From assembly GCF_003729955.1 (NCBI RefSeq), contig NZ_RJTX01000002.1, forward strand, positions 372,001 to 436,000: a stretch of DNA of 64,000 bases, written 5' to 3'. Of the stretch, positions 44,413 to 52,358 are shown piece by piece. The notes under the pieces are model-generated. The model worked only from the letters and a program-made list of their open reading frames with translations. It was not told where the DNA came from and ran no database searches. The stretch's first letter is position 1. The number at the start of each line of letters is the position of its first letter. The stretch comes from Chryseobacterium daecheongense (GTDB taxonomy: Bacteria; Bacteroidota; Bacteroidia; Flavobacteriales; Weeksellaceae). The position numbers were made by a program, and so were the translations under genes.

Positions 44413-45402
44413 TTACTGAAGCGTATCCTTCAGAAATGCCCCGGCCTGTAATAAAGCTGTTTGCACTACGGGAACATTTGCGATGGGGTTAAGCAAACCA
44501 TAATCGTGTATAGTACCTGCATATCTAGTCAGTGTTACAGCCACGCCTGCCTCATCTAATTTTCTCGCATAAGCCTCACCTTCATCACGTAAGACATCAT
44601 TGTCCGCTGTTTGAACCAACGCTGGGGGAAGCCCTTTTAATTCTTCGAGAGTTGCCTGCAGCGGAGAGGCATAAATATCATTGCGCTTCGTGGGGTCAGG
44701 AAGATAATTATCCCAGAACCATTTCATCATTCCTTTTGTCAGAAACCTTTCATTGGCAAAAAGATTGTACGACTCTGTTTCAAAATCAGCATTCGTCACT
44801 GGCCAGAGTAATACCTGCGACTTGATCTTAGGTCCTTTTTTATCCTTGGCCATCAATGTGATTACAGCACTCATATTTCCACCGACACTATTTCCGACAA
44901 CAGCAAGGTTGGTGGCGTTTACACCGATCTCGCCACCATTTTCCGCTACCCATTCCAACGTAGCATAAATCTCGTTGATAGCAGTTGGAAATTGTTTTTC
45001 AGGGGATGGGCTATAATCCGGGAAAATAGCGACAGCACCGCTGCTCACCACAAGGTCTCTTACCAGTCTCCTGTGGGTCGGGTAATCGCCCAGAACCCAA
45101 CCGCCACCATGGATGAATATAAAGACCGGTGCTCCCTCCTTTACACCTTCCGGCTTGGTGATATGGATATTGACCTCGTATCCATTTTGTGAGATCTTTT
45201 TTTCCGATTCTGTTATACCTGCATAACTAACCTCCACCGAATTTTGGGCGTCAATCAATACCTGGCGAGCATCGGCAGGGCTTAAAGTTTCCAATGGCGC
45301 ACCTCCACCACTGTTAAGTGCTTTTAGAAAAGCCTTGATCTCTGAAAATATCAACGGGTCATTTTCTCCTTTAAAAGGACGTTCCTGATGTGTGTTGTTC
45401 AT
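44413..45402 (-). CDS. Alpha/beta hydrolase of the HSL family
   Basis: 329 residues, cytoplasmic. Oxyanion motif FIHGGGWVLGD at about residue 100, nucleophile Ser in VVGNSVGGNMS (~172), Asp in TADNDVLRDEGEAYA (~267) and His in GTIHDYGLLN (~297): a full hormone-sensitive-lipase-type triad. These enzymes cleave short-chain esters. Its position after SDR and VOC genes suggests breakdown or modification of a small organic compound. The gap to the VOC gene is 21 bases. Confidence 0.92.
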   Translation of the reverse strand: MNNTHQERPFKGENDPLIFSEIKAFLKALNSGGGAPLETLSPADARQVLIDAQNSVEVSYAGITESEKKISQNGYEVNIHITKPEGVKEGAPVFIFIHGGGWVLGDYPTHRRLVRDLVVSSGAVAIFPDYSPSPEKQFPTAINEIYATLEWVAENGGEIGVNATNLAVVGNSVGGNMSAVITLMAKDKKGPKIKSQVLLWPVTNADFETESYNLFANERFLTKGMMKWFWDNYLPDPTKRNDIYASPLQATLEELKGLPPALVQTADNDVLRDEGEAYARKLDEAGVAVTLTRYAGTIHDYGLLNPIANVPVVQTALLQAGAFLKDTLQ

Positions 45403-45423
45403 AAAAATAGTTTTTATTATGTT

Positions 45424-45930
45424 TTAAAAATCGTTTCTTGCAATTTTATCAAAGAGGGTTTCCGTATCTTCATCGAAGTATAGCACCTCCGTATAGTAGC
45501 CTAGAAAAGGCCTTGTATCAAAATAGTGGAAAGTACTATGATCCCCAAACCTTCCGGATTGGATTAACGGTATATTTTTTTCCGCCATGTCCGCAGATGC
45601 TTCATCAACGTTATGTACCTTAACACAGATGTGATGGATGCCAATCCAGTCAAAAGTTTGAAGTGTTTCATTATAAGAGCTTTCACCCTCGATAGGCTGT
45701 ATAAGCTCAATATTCAAATTTCCCCACTGTCCAAACGCAAGATCAACCACTATATCGATCGGTTCCTCGTTCCATGTCTGATCACTGATCTCTGGTTTTG
45801 AAAGTTTCATGAATTTGCCGGTACCCATTGTACCAGTCAGAAAATCGGCGGCTTTATCGATATCCCTGGTTACAAAGCCAATTTGGAATAGTCCTGCAAA
45901 AAAAGGATTGATATTGATGTTTTTAAGCAT
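45424..45930 (-). CDS. VOC family (glyoxalase/dioxygenase fold) protein
   Basis: 168 residues. Two beta-alpha-beta-beta-beta modules are seen: LFQIGFVTRDIDKAADFLTGTMGTGKF near the N terminus, and DWIGIHHICVKVHNVDEASADMAEKN near residue 95, with possible metal ligands His in HHICV and Glu in LNIELIQP or TEVLYFDE. The fold covers glyoxalases, extradiol dioxygenases and resistance proteins, so activity is open. It is second in the island's minus-strand unit, 42 bases after the SDR gene. Confidence 0.85.
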   Translation of the reverse strand: MLKNININPFFAGLFQIGFVTRDIDKAADFLTGTMGTGKFMKLSKPEISDQTWNEEPIDIVVDLAFGQWGNLNIELIQPIEGESSYNETLQTFDWIGIHHICVKVHNVDEASADMAEKNIPLIQSGRFGDHSTFHYFDTRPFLGYYTEVLYFDEDTETLFDKIARNDF

Positions 45931-45972
45931 AAAATGTGAGTTTTTATTTAAATAGATCTAATCCTGAAATGT

Positions 45973-46698
45973 TTAAATAAGCCTTTGCCCTCCATCCACA
46001 TGCATCGTTTCTCCAGTCATTATTTCATTGGCCATAAGAAATAAAATAGCTGATGCCACATGGTCCGTCGTCGCAACACGTTTCAATGGAAGCTTTTCTC
46101 TGATCGAATTGACAAATGCCTCCTTGCCGGAACCTAGAGACTTGGACAAAAGAGGTGAGTCAGTAATTCCCGGTGAGACAGTGTTCACACGGCGTGGTGC
46201 AAGCTCAAGGGCAAGGCCTCTGGCCAAAGACTCCACCGCGGATGATGCAGCTGCTAATATCGCAGTTCCCGGCCCTGGACGGTCTGCCAAAACACCGGAG
46301 GTAAAAGTGATCGATGCCTCCGGTGATAGCTTTTCACCAAGCGAACGTATAATATGCAATGCTCCCCAAATACGTTCATCGAATGCTTTATGCAGATAAT
46401 CTAAATCTGCCTCTAAAATTGTTCCGGCAACAAAAGTGCCTGCCAGTAGTACCAAATGGTCAACCTGCCTAACATCGGATAAGGCTGCCTTGACTGCTTC
46501 TTGTTTTGTAACGTCAGAAGCCTTCCATTCAAATCCATTTTCGTTGGCTATGCGCTCTGTCTGATCGGGATTAAAACCCACAATCGTAACTATTGCACCT
46601 TCTGCTTTTGCCTTCTTAGCCGTAGCAAGTCCGATACCCGAACTTCCCCCAACGATCATTACATGTTTACCTTTCAAAATTCCTTCTGTTCTGTTCAT
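45973..46698 (-). CDS. SDR family protein lacking the canonical YxxxK pair
   Basis: 241 residues. The cofactor loop GGSSGIGLATA is at about residues 17-27, the adenine-ring region in KASDVTKQEA, and the C-terminal end MTGETMHVDGGQRLI is typical of SDR proteins. Where YAASK is expected, the sequence is LAAASSAVESL, so Tyr and Lys are replaced by small residues; the active-site Ser region reads SITFTSGVL. It may bind a cofactor without classical catalysis, or use other residues. This part of the window is GC-rich (32 of 60 at 46141-46200). It is the first gene of the unit, divergent from the Crp/Fnr gene. Confidence 0.85.
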   Translation of the reverse strand: MNRTEGILKGKHVMIVGGSSGIGLATAKKAKAEGAIVTIVGFNPDQTERIANENGFEWKASDVTKQEAVKAALSDVRQVDHLVLLAGTFVAGTILEADLDYLHKAFDERIWGALHIIRSLGEKLSPEASITFTSGVLADRPGPGTAILAAASSAVESLARGLALELAPRRVNTVSPGITDSPLLSKSLGSGKEAFVNSIREKLPLKRVATTDHVASAILFLMANEIMTGETMHVDGGQRLI

Positions 46699-46753
46699 AT
46701 TATTAGATTTAATATTTTAAAGTATGTATAAGCTTGTCCAGTTTTTTATTAAA

Positions 46754-46761
46754 CAAAGGTA
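46754..46761 (-). promoter_or_regulatory. Candidate -7 box of the SDR-VOC-esterase-NTF2 unit
   Basis: TACCTTTG on the minus strand, 55 bases before the SDR start. No good TTG at -33, which would fit an activator-dependent promoter. The Fnr-type palindrome centre lies about 57 bases upstream of this box. Confidence 0.45.
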
Positions 46762-46804
46762 TCTGGGATCAACTTTAGCCTACGATGAGATATGATAAAA
46801 AATT

Positions 46805-46824
46805 ATGTTGATCTAAATCAACAT
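46805..46824. promoter_or_regulatory. Fnr-type operator, TTGAT-N4-ATCAA
   Basis: ATGTTGATCTAAATCAACAT is an interrupted perfect palindrome with the core TTGATctaaATCAA (46808-46821), the consensus of Fnr-class sites. It lies between the divergent SDR and Crp/Fnr genes. A near copy is at 47491-47506. Confidence 0.7.
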
Positions 46825-46878
46825 TTTTCCATAGTGCTCTGCGAAGATTATTATATTCCTTTTATTTATCTTTACAAT

Positions 46879-47466
46879 ATGTTTACTGCGCTTTTAAATT
46901 ACCTTGACCAACAAACTTCCGTTCCACTCTCAGAAGAGGATATCAAGTTGATACGTGAGGCATTTATTCCCAGAAAGTTCAGAAAAAGGCAGTTTCTATT
47001 ACAGGAAGGAGATGTATGCAAGTATATTTCTTTTATTGTAAAGGGAGCTGTCCGCCAATATACAGTAGATGAGAAAGGGAATGAGCACGTACTGAACCTT
47101 GCGATAGAGAATTGGTGGACCTCGGACAGGGAAAGTTATCATAAATTAACGCCATCGATATATAATATCGATGCGTGGGAGGAAACCCAAGTCCTGATGC
47201 TTCCAAAAGCAGACGGATGGTATGATAAAGTCAATACTATTCCTGCATTTTGTCAATTGCGAATAAAATTTGACGACGCCCATCATATGGCTATGCAAAG
47301 TAGATTACACTCTTCCATCAATTATACTGCGGAATACCGATATGAGGAATTGCTGCGAAAATATCCCGATTTTCTGCAGCGGTTCCCACAGCACATCATC
47401 GCTTCCTACCTAGGAATTACCAAAGAAACGCTTAGCCGAATCCGCAATCAGTCTGTCAAAAGGTAA
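46879..47466 (+). CDS. Crp/Fnr family transcription regulator
   Basis: 195 residues from ATG 46879; the frame is open to 46792 but that part contains the palindromic operator. A cyclic-nucleotide-binding-like barrel (RKFRKRQFLLQEGDVCKYISFIVKGAVRQY) spans residues ~30-110, and a C-terminal HTH has IIASYLGITKETLSRIRNQ. The recognition helix E-T-L-S-R matches the E-xx-SR that reads TTGA half sites in Fnr and Crp. No cysteine cluster for an Fe-S sensor is present (two isolated Cys), so it is not an oxygen sensor like E. coli FNR. It probably controls the divergent SDR unit, itself and the pirin gene. Confidence 0.88.
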   Translation: MFTALLNYLDQQTSVPLSEEDIKLIREAFIPRKFRKRQFLLQEGDVCKYISFIVKGAVRQYTVDEKGNEHVLNLAIENWWTSDRESYHKLTPSIYNIDAWEETQVLMLPKADGWYDKVNTIPAFCQLRIKFDDAHHMAMQSRLHSSINYTAEYRYEELLRKYPDFLQRFPQHIIASYLGITKETLSRIRNQSVKR

Positions 47467-47483
47467 AATACGATCTCCTTAAA

Positions 47484-47514
47484 AAAAACTGTTGATGTAA
47501 ATCAACGGTTTTTA
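47484..47514 (+). promoter_or_regulatory. Second Fnr-type palindrome, also terminator-like
   Basis: GTTGAT-GTAA-ATCAAC (47491-47506) shares the TTGAT-N4-ATCAA core with the site at 46805. Arms extend into AAAACT/GGTTTT and a T run follows, so it may also end the regulator transcript. Pirin starts 82 bases downstream. Confidence 0.6.
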
Positions 47515-47587
47515 TTGCTGCATATCATCGATCCTTACCAGGAAATTATAGGAATTTTGCATGTAATAATTCAGCAGTAAAATATTT

Positions 47588-48460
47588 ATGAAAAAAATCA
47601 CACCCATTTCAAGAATATTGCAAGGCAAAAGGGCCGATATTGGAAATTATAAAATTGACAGAGTTCTTCCCAATCGTTTTATTGAGGCAGTGGGACCAGT
47701 TGTATTTCTTGATCACCTGTTGCCATTAATCGAGATAAATATAAAACAGGAATGGATGGGAGCCCATCCACACAGAGGTATAGCAACGCTTACCTATATA
47801 CTGAATGGTGAAGCAGAACATTTGGACAGTAGAGGCCATCACGCCAAGGTACATTCCGGTGGCGTGCAATGGATGAAAGCAGGAAACGGCATCGTGCATG
47901 ATGAAAGTATTCACGCCGATCCCACAACAGATACTGCATTAATACACAGTTTCCAGTTTTGGATTAATCTACCCGCAAAAAATAAAGCTGAAGATCCATT
48001 CTATTTGCCAGTGGAAAAAACAGATGTCCCATTGAAGGTATTCCCCAATAACAGTGGGTGGATAAAAGTTGTAGCTGGTGATTTTGAGGATATGAGATCA
48101 GAAATCCCGGCTTATTCAAAACAATTTATATATCATCTACACCTTGAAGGAAGACAGTTATTTTCCCTGCGAACGGAACCAACAATGGAATATGCCGCAT
48201 ACCTTCCTTTACAAAGTTTAGTAGTCAATGATAATGAATACTACATGGGTGACCTCCTCGTGTTTGAACAAAGGGAAGGGGAAATTGAAATAAAGAATAT
48301 CGGTATCAATCCCGTGGATCTTATATTTTTTGGAGGTGAAAAATATATGGAGCCTGTTGTCGCAACGGGGCCTTTTGTGATGAATACGCACCATGAAATT
48401 TCGCTGGCTTACAACGATTATTATGAGGGCAAGTATGGCGTAATCAGATATGACAAATAA
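47588..48460 (+). CDS. Pirin family protein
   Basis: 290 residues, bicupin. The N-terminal cupin carries the metal site: HPHRGIATLTYILNGEAEH (~59-77) and the later GNGIVHDE (~104), i.e. two His, His and Glu as in pirins. The C-terminal cupin lacks ligands. Some pirins act as quercetin 2,3-dioxygenases; others bind regulators, so the substrate is open. It follows the Crp/Fnr gene in the same direction with an Fnr-type box between, and G+C is lower than in the SDR gene. It is the likely right end of the island. Confidence 0.9.
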   Translation: MKKITPISRILQGKRADIGNYKIDRVLPNRFIEAVGPVVFLDHLLPLIEINIKQEWMGAHPHRGIATLTYILNGEAEHLDSRGHHAKVHSGGVQWMKAGNGIVHDESIHADPTTDTALIHSFQFWINLPAKNKAEDPFYLPVEKTDVPLKVFPNNSGWIKVVAGDFEDMRSEIPAYSKQFIYHLHLEGRQLFSLRTEPTMEYAAYLPLQSLVVNDNEYYMGDLLVFEQREGEIEIKNIGINPVDLIFFGGEKYMEPVVATGPFVMNTHHEISLAYNDYYEGKYGVIRYDK

Positions 48461-48515
48461 TAACAGTCACTACATTATGTTTTTACTTATCAGAGATTTC
48501 AGGTATAATTTACAA

Positions 48516-49625
48516 TTATTGTTCGAGCCATTTCTTAAATTCTGCCACCTTATTTTTGCTGATGAGTATTGTTTCAGTATGCTCAGGTTTTACAGTAAGC
48601 TTTAGTTGGTTTTTACCATAAATAAGAATCGTAGTAATTGCTTTTACATTAATGATAAACTGCCTGTTGGCTCTGTAAAACATTTTTGGGTCCAAAGTTT
48701 TGATCAGTTCATCAAGACTTGAGGTAATACTATACTGACTTTCTGAATTTGTTTTGATATAAACAATATTATTTTCTAAAAAGAAGTAAGCAATATCCCT
48801 GGAATCCAAAGAGATAAGCTCATCTTTATGGTAAGTAATAATCCTTCTTTTTGAATTCTCGGTCAGGTTTCCTGTATTAAAGTTGTTATTACTGTTTTGA
48901 TATTTTTCATGAATAACATTAAGCTGTGTATTTAATGCAGTTAAACCGTTGATCTCATCATTAAGATTTTTGATTTCATTGTCTGTCTGATTTTGATATT
49001 TTTTATAAATTACTCTGATCAGGAAGAAACTGATTCCGAGAATCAATAGAGTAGAAATTAAAAATACCAGCGAAAATTTTAAGTATACATATGAAATCTG
49101 TTGTTCTATAACTTTGATATTTGCGTGGGAGGCCACCATCCAGTCGCTGCCTTCTACCGGGAATACACTTACAATTTCGGAACTGCGCCCTGAATTTCCA
49201 TTAAAATTACGTATTCCGGTATTTGCTTTACCTGCATTCAGTATTTCAATAAAATCAGATTTTTTATTGCCGGAGGTGTAACCGGAATTATTTTTATTGA
49301 TTTTTTGTCCAATCAATGCAGGATTCGGGTGGCAAATTTCAATGCCTTTTCGATTATACATACAAATGAAACCACTTTGGGTATCTGTATTAGAAATGCT
49401 GTTTTGAAGATTTTGGATGACGGTTTCTTTGGGAATTCCTTGTTTCAACTGGAATTCTAATAACATACCAATTTCCCGTGCTTCCGTTTTTCCTGCTTCC
49501 AGCTTGCTGTTGAGAAGATCTTCTTTAGATGAAGAATATAGATATCTGAATGAATAAAAACTGACCAGCAAAATCACAATGCCTATGGCAAGAAAGGTAG
49601 TGATATAAAGATTGAATTTTTTCAT
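48516..49625 (-). CDS. Cache-domain LytTR transcription regulator, membrane-bound
   Basis: 369 residues. A membrane helix at about 8-28, a periplasmic Cache-like sensor from ~30 to 185 (GFICMYNRKGIEICHPNPALIGQ, then VFPVEGSDWMVASH), a second helix at ~188-208, a coiled coil to ~245, and a LytTR DNA-binding domain from ~265 (ELISLDSRDIAYFFLENNIVYIKT... MFYRANRQFIINVKAI). Sensor and DNA-binding domain in one membrane chain make a one-component regulator. Ligand unknown. It is divergent from the Haem_bd-P460 operon, with 159 bases between. Confidence 0.88.
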   Translation of the reverse strand: MKKFNLYITTFLAIGIVILLVSFYSFRYLYSSSKEDLLNSKLEAGKTEAREIGMLLEFQLKQGIPKETVIQNLQNSISNTDTQSGFICMYNRKGIEICHPNPALIGQKINKNNSGYTSGNKKSDFIEILNAGKANTGIRNFNGNSGRSSEIVSVFPVEGSDWMVASHANIKVIEQQISYVYLKFSLVFLISTLLILGISFFLIRVIYKKYQNQTDNEIKNLNDEINGLTALNTQLNVIHEKYQNSNNNFNTGNLTENSKRRIITYHKDELISLDSRDIAYFFLENNIVYIKTNSESQYSITSSLDELIKTLDPKMFYRANRQFIINVKAITTILIYGKNQLKLTVKPEHTETILISKNKVAEFKKWLEQ

Positions 49626-49650
49626 TAAGGAAGAATAGTTCTTTATTTTT

Positions 49651-49658
49651 CAAAAATA
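49651..49658 (-). promoter_or_regulatory. Candidate -7 box of the LytTR gene
   Basis: TATTTTTG on the minus strand, 25 bases before the start codon; the -33 element is unclear. Confidence 0.4.
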
Positions 49659-49725
49659 CGGATTTATTCACGGGGAAATATTCGCTTTTACACTTATATT
49701 TTTCCTTTTCATTAACAAAATAGAG

Positions 49726-49754
49726 TTGTAATGTATTGATTTTCTATAATTTTG
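49726..49754 (+). promoter_or_regulatory. Promoter of the Haem_bd-P460 operon
   Basis: TTG at 49726-49728, 18-base spacer, TAATTTTG at 49747-49754, 30 bases before ATG 49785. Confidence 0.65.
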
Positions 49755-49784
49755 GTTCAAATCTAAATTATAAGTTCTTTTCCC

Positions 49785-50747
49785 ATGAAAAATAAATTGA
49801 TCTTGATTTTACTTATTGGCTTTATAGGACTGCAGTTTTTCAGACCCAAAAAAATAGATCAGGGAATGAAGACCGAACATCTTGTAAATGTTCCCAAAGA
49901 AATAGATGCCATCTTAAGGAATTCGTGTTTTGATTGTCATTCTTCGGAAGTCAATCTTCGGTGGTATGATGAAATTACTCCTGCCAATTTCCTAGTTAAT
50001 TCCCATGTAAGACAGGGACGTGAAGTTCTTGATTTTTCAAAATGGAATTCCTGGCCGGAAGCTAAGCAGAATTCTACTATTTATTACTCGATCAATAAAA
50101 TATTATCCGGTGAGATGCCGGTTCCGAGTTATGCATGGATACATTCTTCAGCAAAACTGAATAACGAGCAAATTTGGATTTTAAAAGACTATGCCTTGTC
50201 ACTTTCTTCGAAAAAGCCTTCCGAAGCCACCCTTGTAAATGATATTGAGAAACAAAATGATCTAACCATTAGCAATGAAATGAAAGATACCCACGTAAAG
50301 CCCGCATTAAATGGCTTACAGTATATTCCGGGTTATCGTAACTGGAAGGCAATCAGTATAACCGATCGTTTTGATAATGGTACAATGCGTATTATTTTTG
50401 GGAATGATGTTGCCGTAAAAGCTATTCAAGATGGTAAGATAAGTTCATGGCCTGATGGAAGTATTTTAGCAAAAGCTGCCTGGAAACAAAATCTTCAGAA
50501 GGATGGGAATAGTACGCCAGGGGAATTCATTCAGGTAGAGTTTATGGTAAAAGATGCCAAAAAATATGCAGCAACAAAAGGCTGGGGTTGGGGCAGATGG
50601 AAAGGGAATGACCTGAAGCCTTATGGAGAAACACCGGATTTTGATAAGGAATGTATTGAGTGTCATAGGCCGGTTGCAAAGCATGATTATACGTTTACGT
50701 CGCCTTTGTACCTAATTTCTCAACTTAAAAAAAATCAGACAAAATGA
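49785..50747 (+). CDS. Haem_bd domain fused to cytochrome P460
   Basis: 320 residues with an N-terminal membrane anchor (LILILLIGFIGLQFF). Residues ~25-145 match the haem-binding domain family: VPKEIDAILRNSCFDCHSSEVNLRWYDEITPANFLVNSHV, with one CxxCH. Residues ~170-310 look like cytochrome P460: YRNWKAISITDRFDNGTMRIIFGND..., KEGEFIQVEFM-like GEFIQVEFMVKDAKKY, GWGWGRW, and CIECHRPV, a second CxxCH. P460 cytochromes oxidise hydroxylamine or detoxify NO-related species, often using a Lys-haem crosslink; the role here is inferred. It overlaps the next gene by 4 bases. Confidence 0.85.
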   Translation: MKNKLILILLIGFIGLQFFRPKKIDQGMKTEHLVNVPKEIDAILRNSCFDCHSSEVNLRWYDEITPANFLVNSHVRQGREVLDFSKWNSWPEAKQNSTIYYSINKILSGEMPVPSYAWIHSSAKLNNEQIWILKDYALSLSSKKPSEATLVNDIEKQNDLTISNEMKDTHVKPALNGLQYIPGYRNWKAISITDRFDNGTMRIIFGNDVAVKAIQDGKISSWPDGSILAKAAWKQNLQKDGNSTPGEFIQVEFMVKDAKKYAATKGWGWGRWKGNDLKPYGETPDFDKECIECHRPVAKHDYTFTSPLYLISQLKKNQTK

Positions 50748-51217
50748 AATATAGCTTGAATTTAATTTTTGTACTTGTTTTGTTGATTTCCTGTCAGCAA
50801 GATTCTAAGGAACTGATCAATAAGAATGCTTCTCTTCATCAAAATGATGTATTGAAAGATAACCCACTGCTGATGCATCCGATCACATTGGCAATTCAAT
50901 CAAAAGACAGTACAATGTCAACATTATATGGAAATGAGATAGCTTTCAGCCATGTAAAGAAAAATTTTAATTCCGATTATCCCCGAAATGCTGTTTTTTA
51001 TGAAGTTACCTGGAAACAAAAGCCCGATGAGCTTTGGTTTGGAGCAAATATTCCAAAAGAGATCGTATCCATTGAAAAAATAACTTTTGTAGGTAAAGGA
51101 GAAGCTGTTTATGAAAAGTATCAGGGAAAACCTTTAAAAAAGGTACAAACTGATAAAAAGACGGAGCCCTCGAGAATAAATTTTATTATTTCCCGAAATA
51201 GGGTTGTTTCTCCTTAA
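50744..51217 (+). CDS. Small lipoprotein coupled to the P460 fusion
   Basis: 157 residues. Lipoprotein signal MKYSLNLIFVLVLLISC (Cys 17). The mature part has no motif I recognise; FYEVTWKQKPDELWFGANIPKEIVSIEKITFV suggests a small beta-rich fold. The start overlaps the stop of the cytochrome gene (ATGA), so translation is probably coupled and the proteins may work together in the periplasm, perhaps as a haem or electron-transfer partner. No haem motif is present. Function unknown. Confidence 0.7.
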   Translation: MKYSLNLIFVLVLLISCQQDSKELINKNASLHQNDVLKDNPLLMHPITLAIQSKDSTMSTLYGNEIAFSHVKKNFNSDYPRNAVFYEVTWKQKPDELWFGANIPKEIVSIEKITFVGKGEAVYEKYQGKPLKKVQTDKKTEPSRINFIISRNRVVSP

Positions 51218-51325
51218 ATTTTTGTTACCGTATTTTCACGATATTTTTATGAATAATTAGCATTATTCAATTTAAGGTCTGATATTTGTACTGCAGTAGC
51301 GGAACTAAATGACCTGTTTTATTTT

Positions 51326-52351
51326 ATGAACATATTTGTGAAAAAATCATTTCTATATGCCTCTTTATGCGCTTTATTGCTGGTTTCATGTAAAAAAGAA
51401 ATAGAGAAAATAAGCGATACTTTTAAAGATACTTCTTCCATAGAGACTCCGGCGGAGAAGCAGGATTCTATTAAAAAGGATTCTGTAGTACAAAAAGAGT
51501 CTATTCCTGCTCCCATGAAGGATAATGGATTTTATGGAGCATTTATACTTCCGAAAGATAAAAAACTTCGAGATTCCATGTTTTCTGTCTTCAGTAAGCA
51601 GTATACTGAAAAAGAACGTTATGTTATTCTTGCTTTGAACAGGCTGGATTCTAAAAATAAATGGAATGCAGATACATTGGTGGTTCCAGTGAAGATTGAT
51701 AGTACATTGATGTCTTATTCACCTTTCCCGGCACAGCTTGACGTATTGAGTCCCGTAAAAAAGTTTGTGGTTTTTTCATATCCTATTCAAGCTTACGGAG
51801 TATATTCTAATGGGACATTGGTGAAATGGGGGCCAACAAGTATGGGTAAGAAAGCTGCAAAGACAAAAACCGGCTTAACGTTTGCCAACTGGAAGAAAAA
51901 ACTGGCGATCTCCACCGTAAGCAGCGAATGGAAATTGCCTTATAACTTCAATATTTTTAATCATGACGGAATTGGATGGCATCAGTATGACCTTCCGGGT
52001 TATCCGGCATCGCATTCATGTCTGAGATTGCTTATGAAAGATGCTCAATGGCTGTATTCCTATGCAGATACGTGGGTGTTAAATCCGGGTGGAGCGACTA
52101 CAAAAGCAAAAGGAACACCTGTTTTGGTATATGGAGATTATCCGTGGGGTAAAAGAAAACCTTGGAGAAAACTGTTGGATGATCCTAATGCCAATAACAT
52201 TTCTGTAGAGGAAATGACCAAAATGATCGAGCCGAATATTGAAAAAATAGTACAGGAGCAGGATAACAGAGAAAAAGTGGTGGATTCTATAAAAGCAGCA
52301 AAAGCAGTGCTGGAACAAATGCCAGAAACTCCGAAAACTGTAGAACCTTAA
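51326..52351 (+). CDS. L,D-transpeptidase (YkuD-like) lipoprotein
   Basis: 341 residues. Lipobox LLLVSC (Cys ~22), a Ser/Lys/Glu-rich linker to ~65, then a catalytic domain from ~130: FVVFSYPIQAYGVYSNGTLVKWGPTSMG, TKTGLTF, HDGIGWHQYDLPGYPASHSCLRLL. The last holds His, Ser-His and the nucleophile Cys; SHSC replaces the usual SHGC. The enzyme makes 3-3 crosslinks or anchors proteins to peptidoglycan. The C terminus is helical and charged. Convergent with the next gene, with no clear hairpin between. Confidence 0.88.
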   Translation: MNIFVKKSFLYASLCALLLVSCKKEIEKISDTFKDTSSIETPAEKQDSIKKDSVVQKESIPAPMKDNGFYGAFILPKDKKLRDSMFSVFSKQYTEKERYVILALNRLDSKNKWNADTLVVPVKIDSTLMSYSPFPAQLDVLSPVKKFVVFSYPIQAYGVYSNGTLVKWGPTSMGKKAAKTKTGLTFANWKKKLAISTVSSEWKLPYNFNIFNHDGIGWHQYDLPGYPASHSCLRLLMKDAQWLYSYADTWVLNPGGATTKAKGTPVLVYGDYPWGKRKPWRKLLDDPNANNISVEEMTKMIEPNIEKIVQEQDNREKVVDSIKAAKAVLEQMPETPKTVEP

Positions 52352-52358
52352 TTCATGA

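Noticed and set aside
46028..46399. 123-codon plus-strand frame inside the SDR gene
   Set aside because: Antisense to a clear SDR coding region; it is open only because of the higher G+C.
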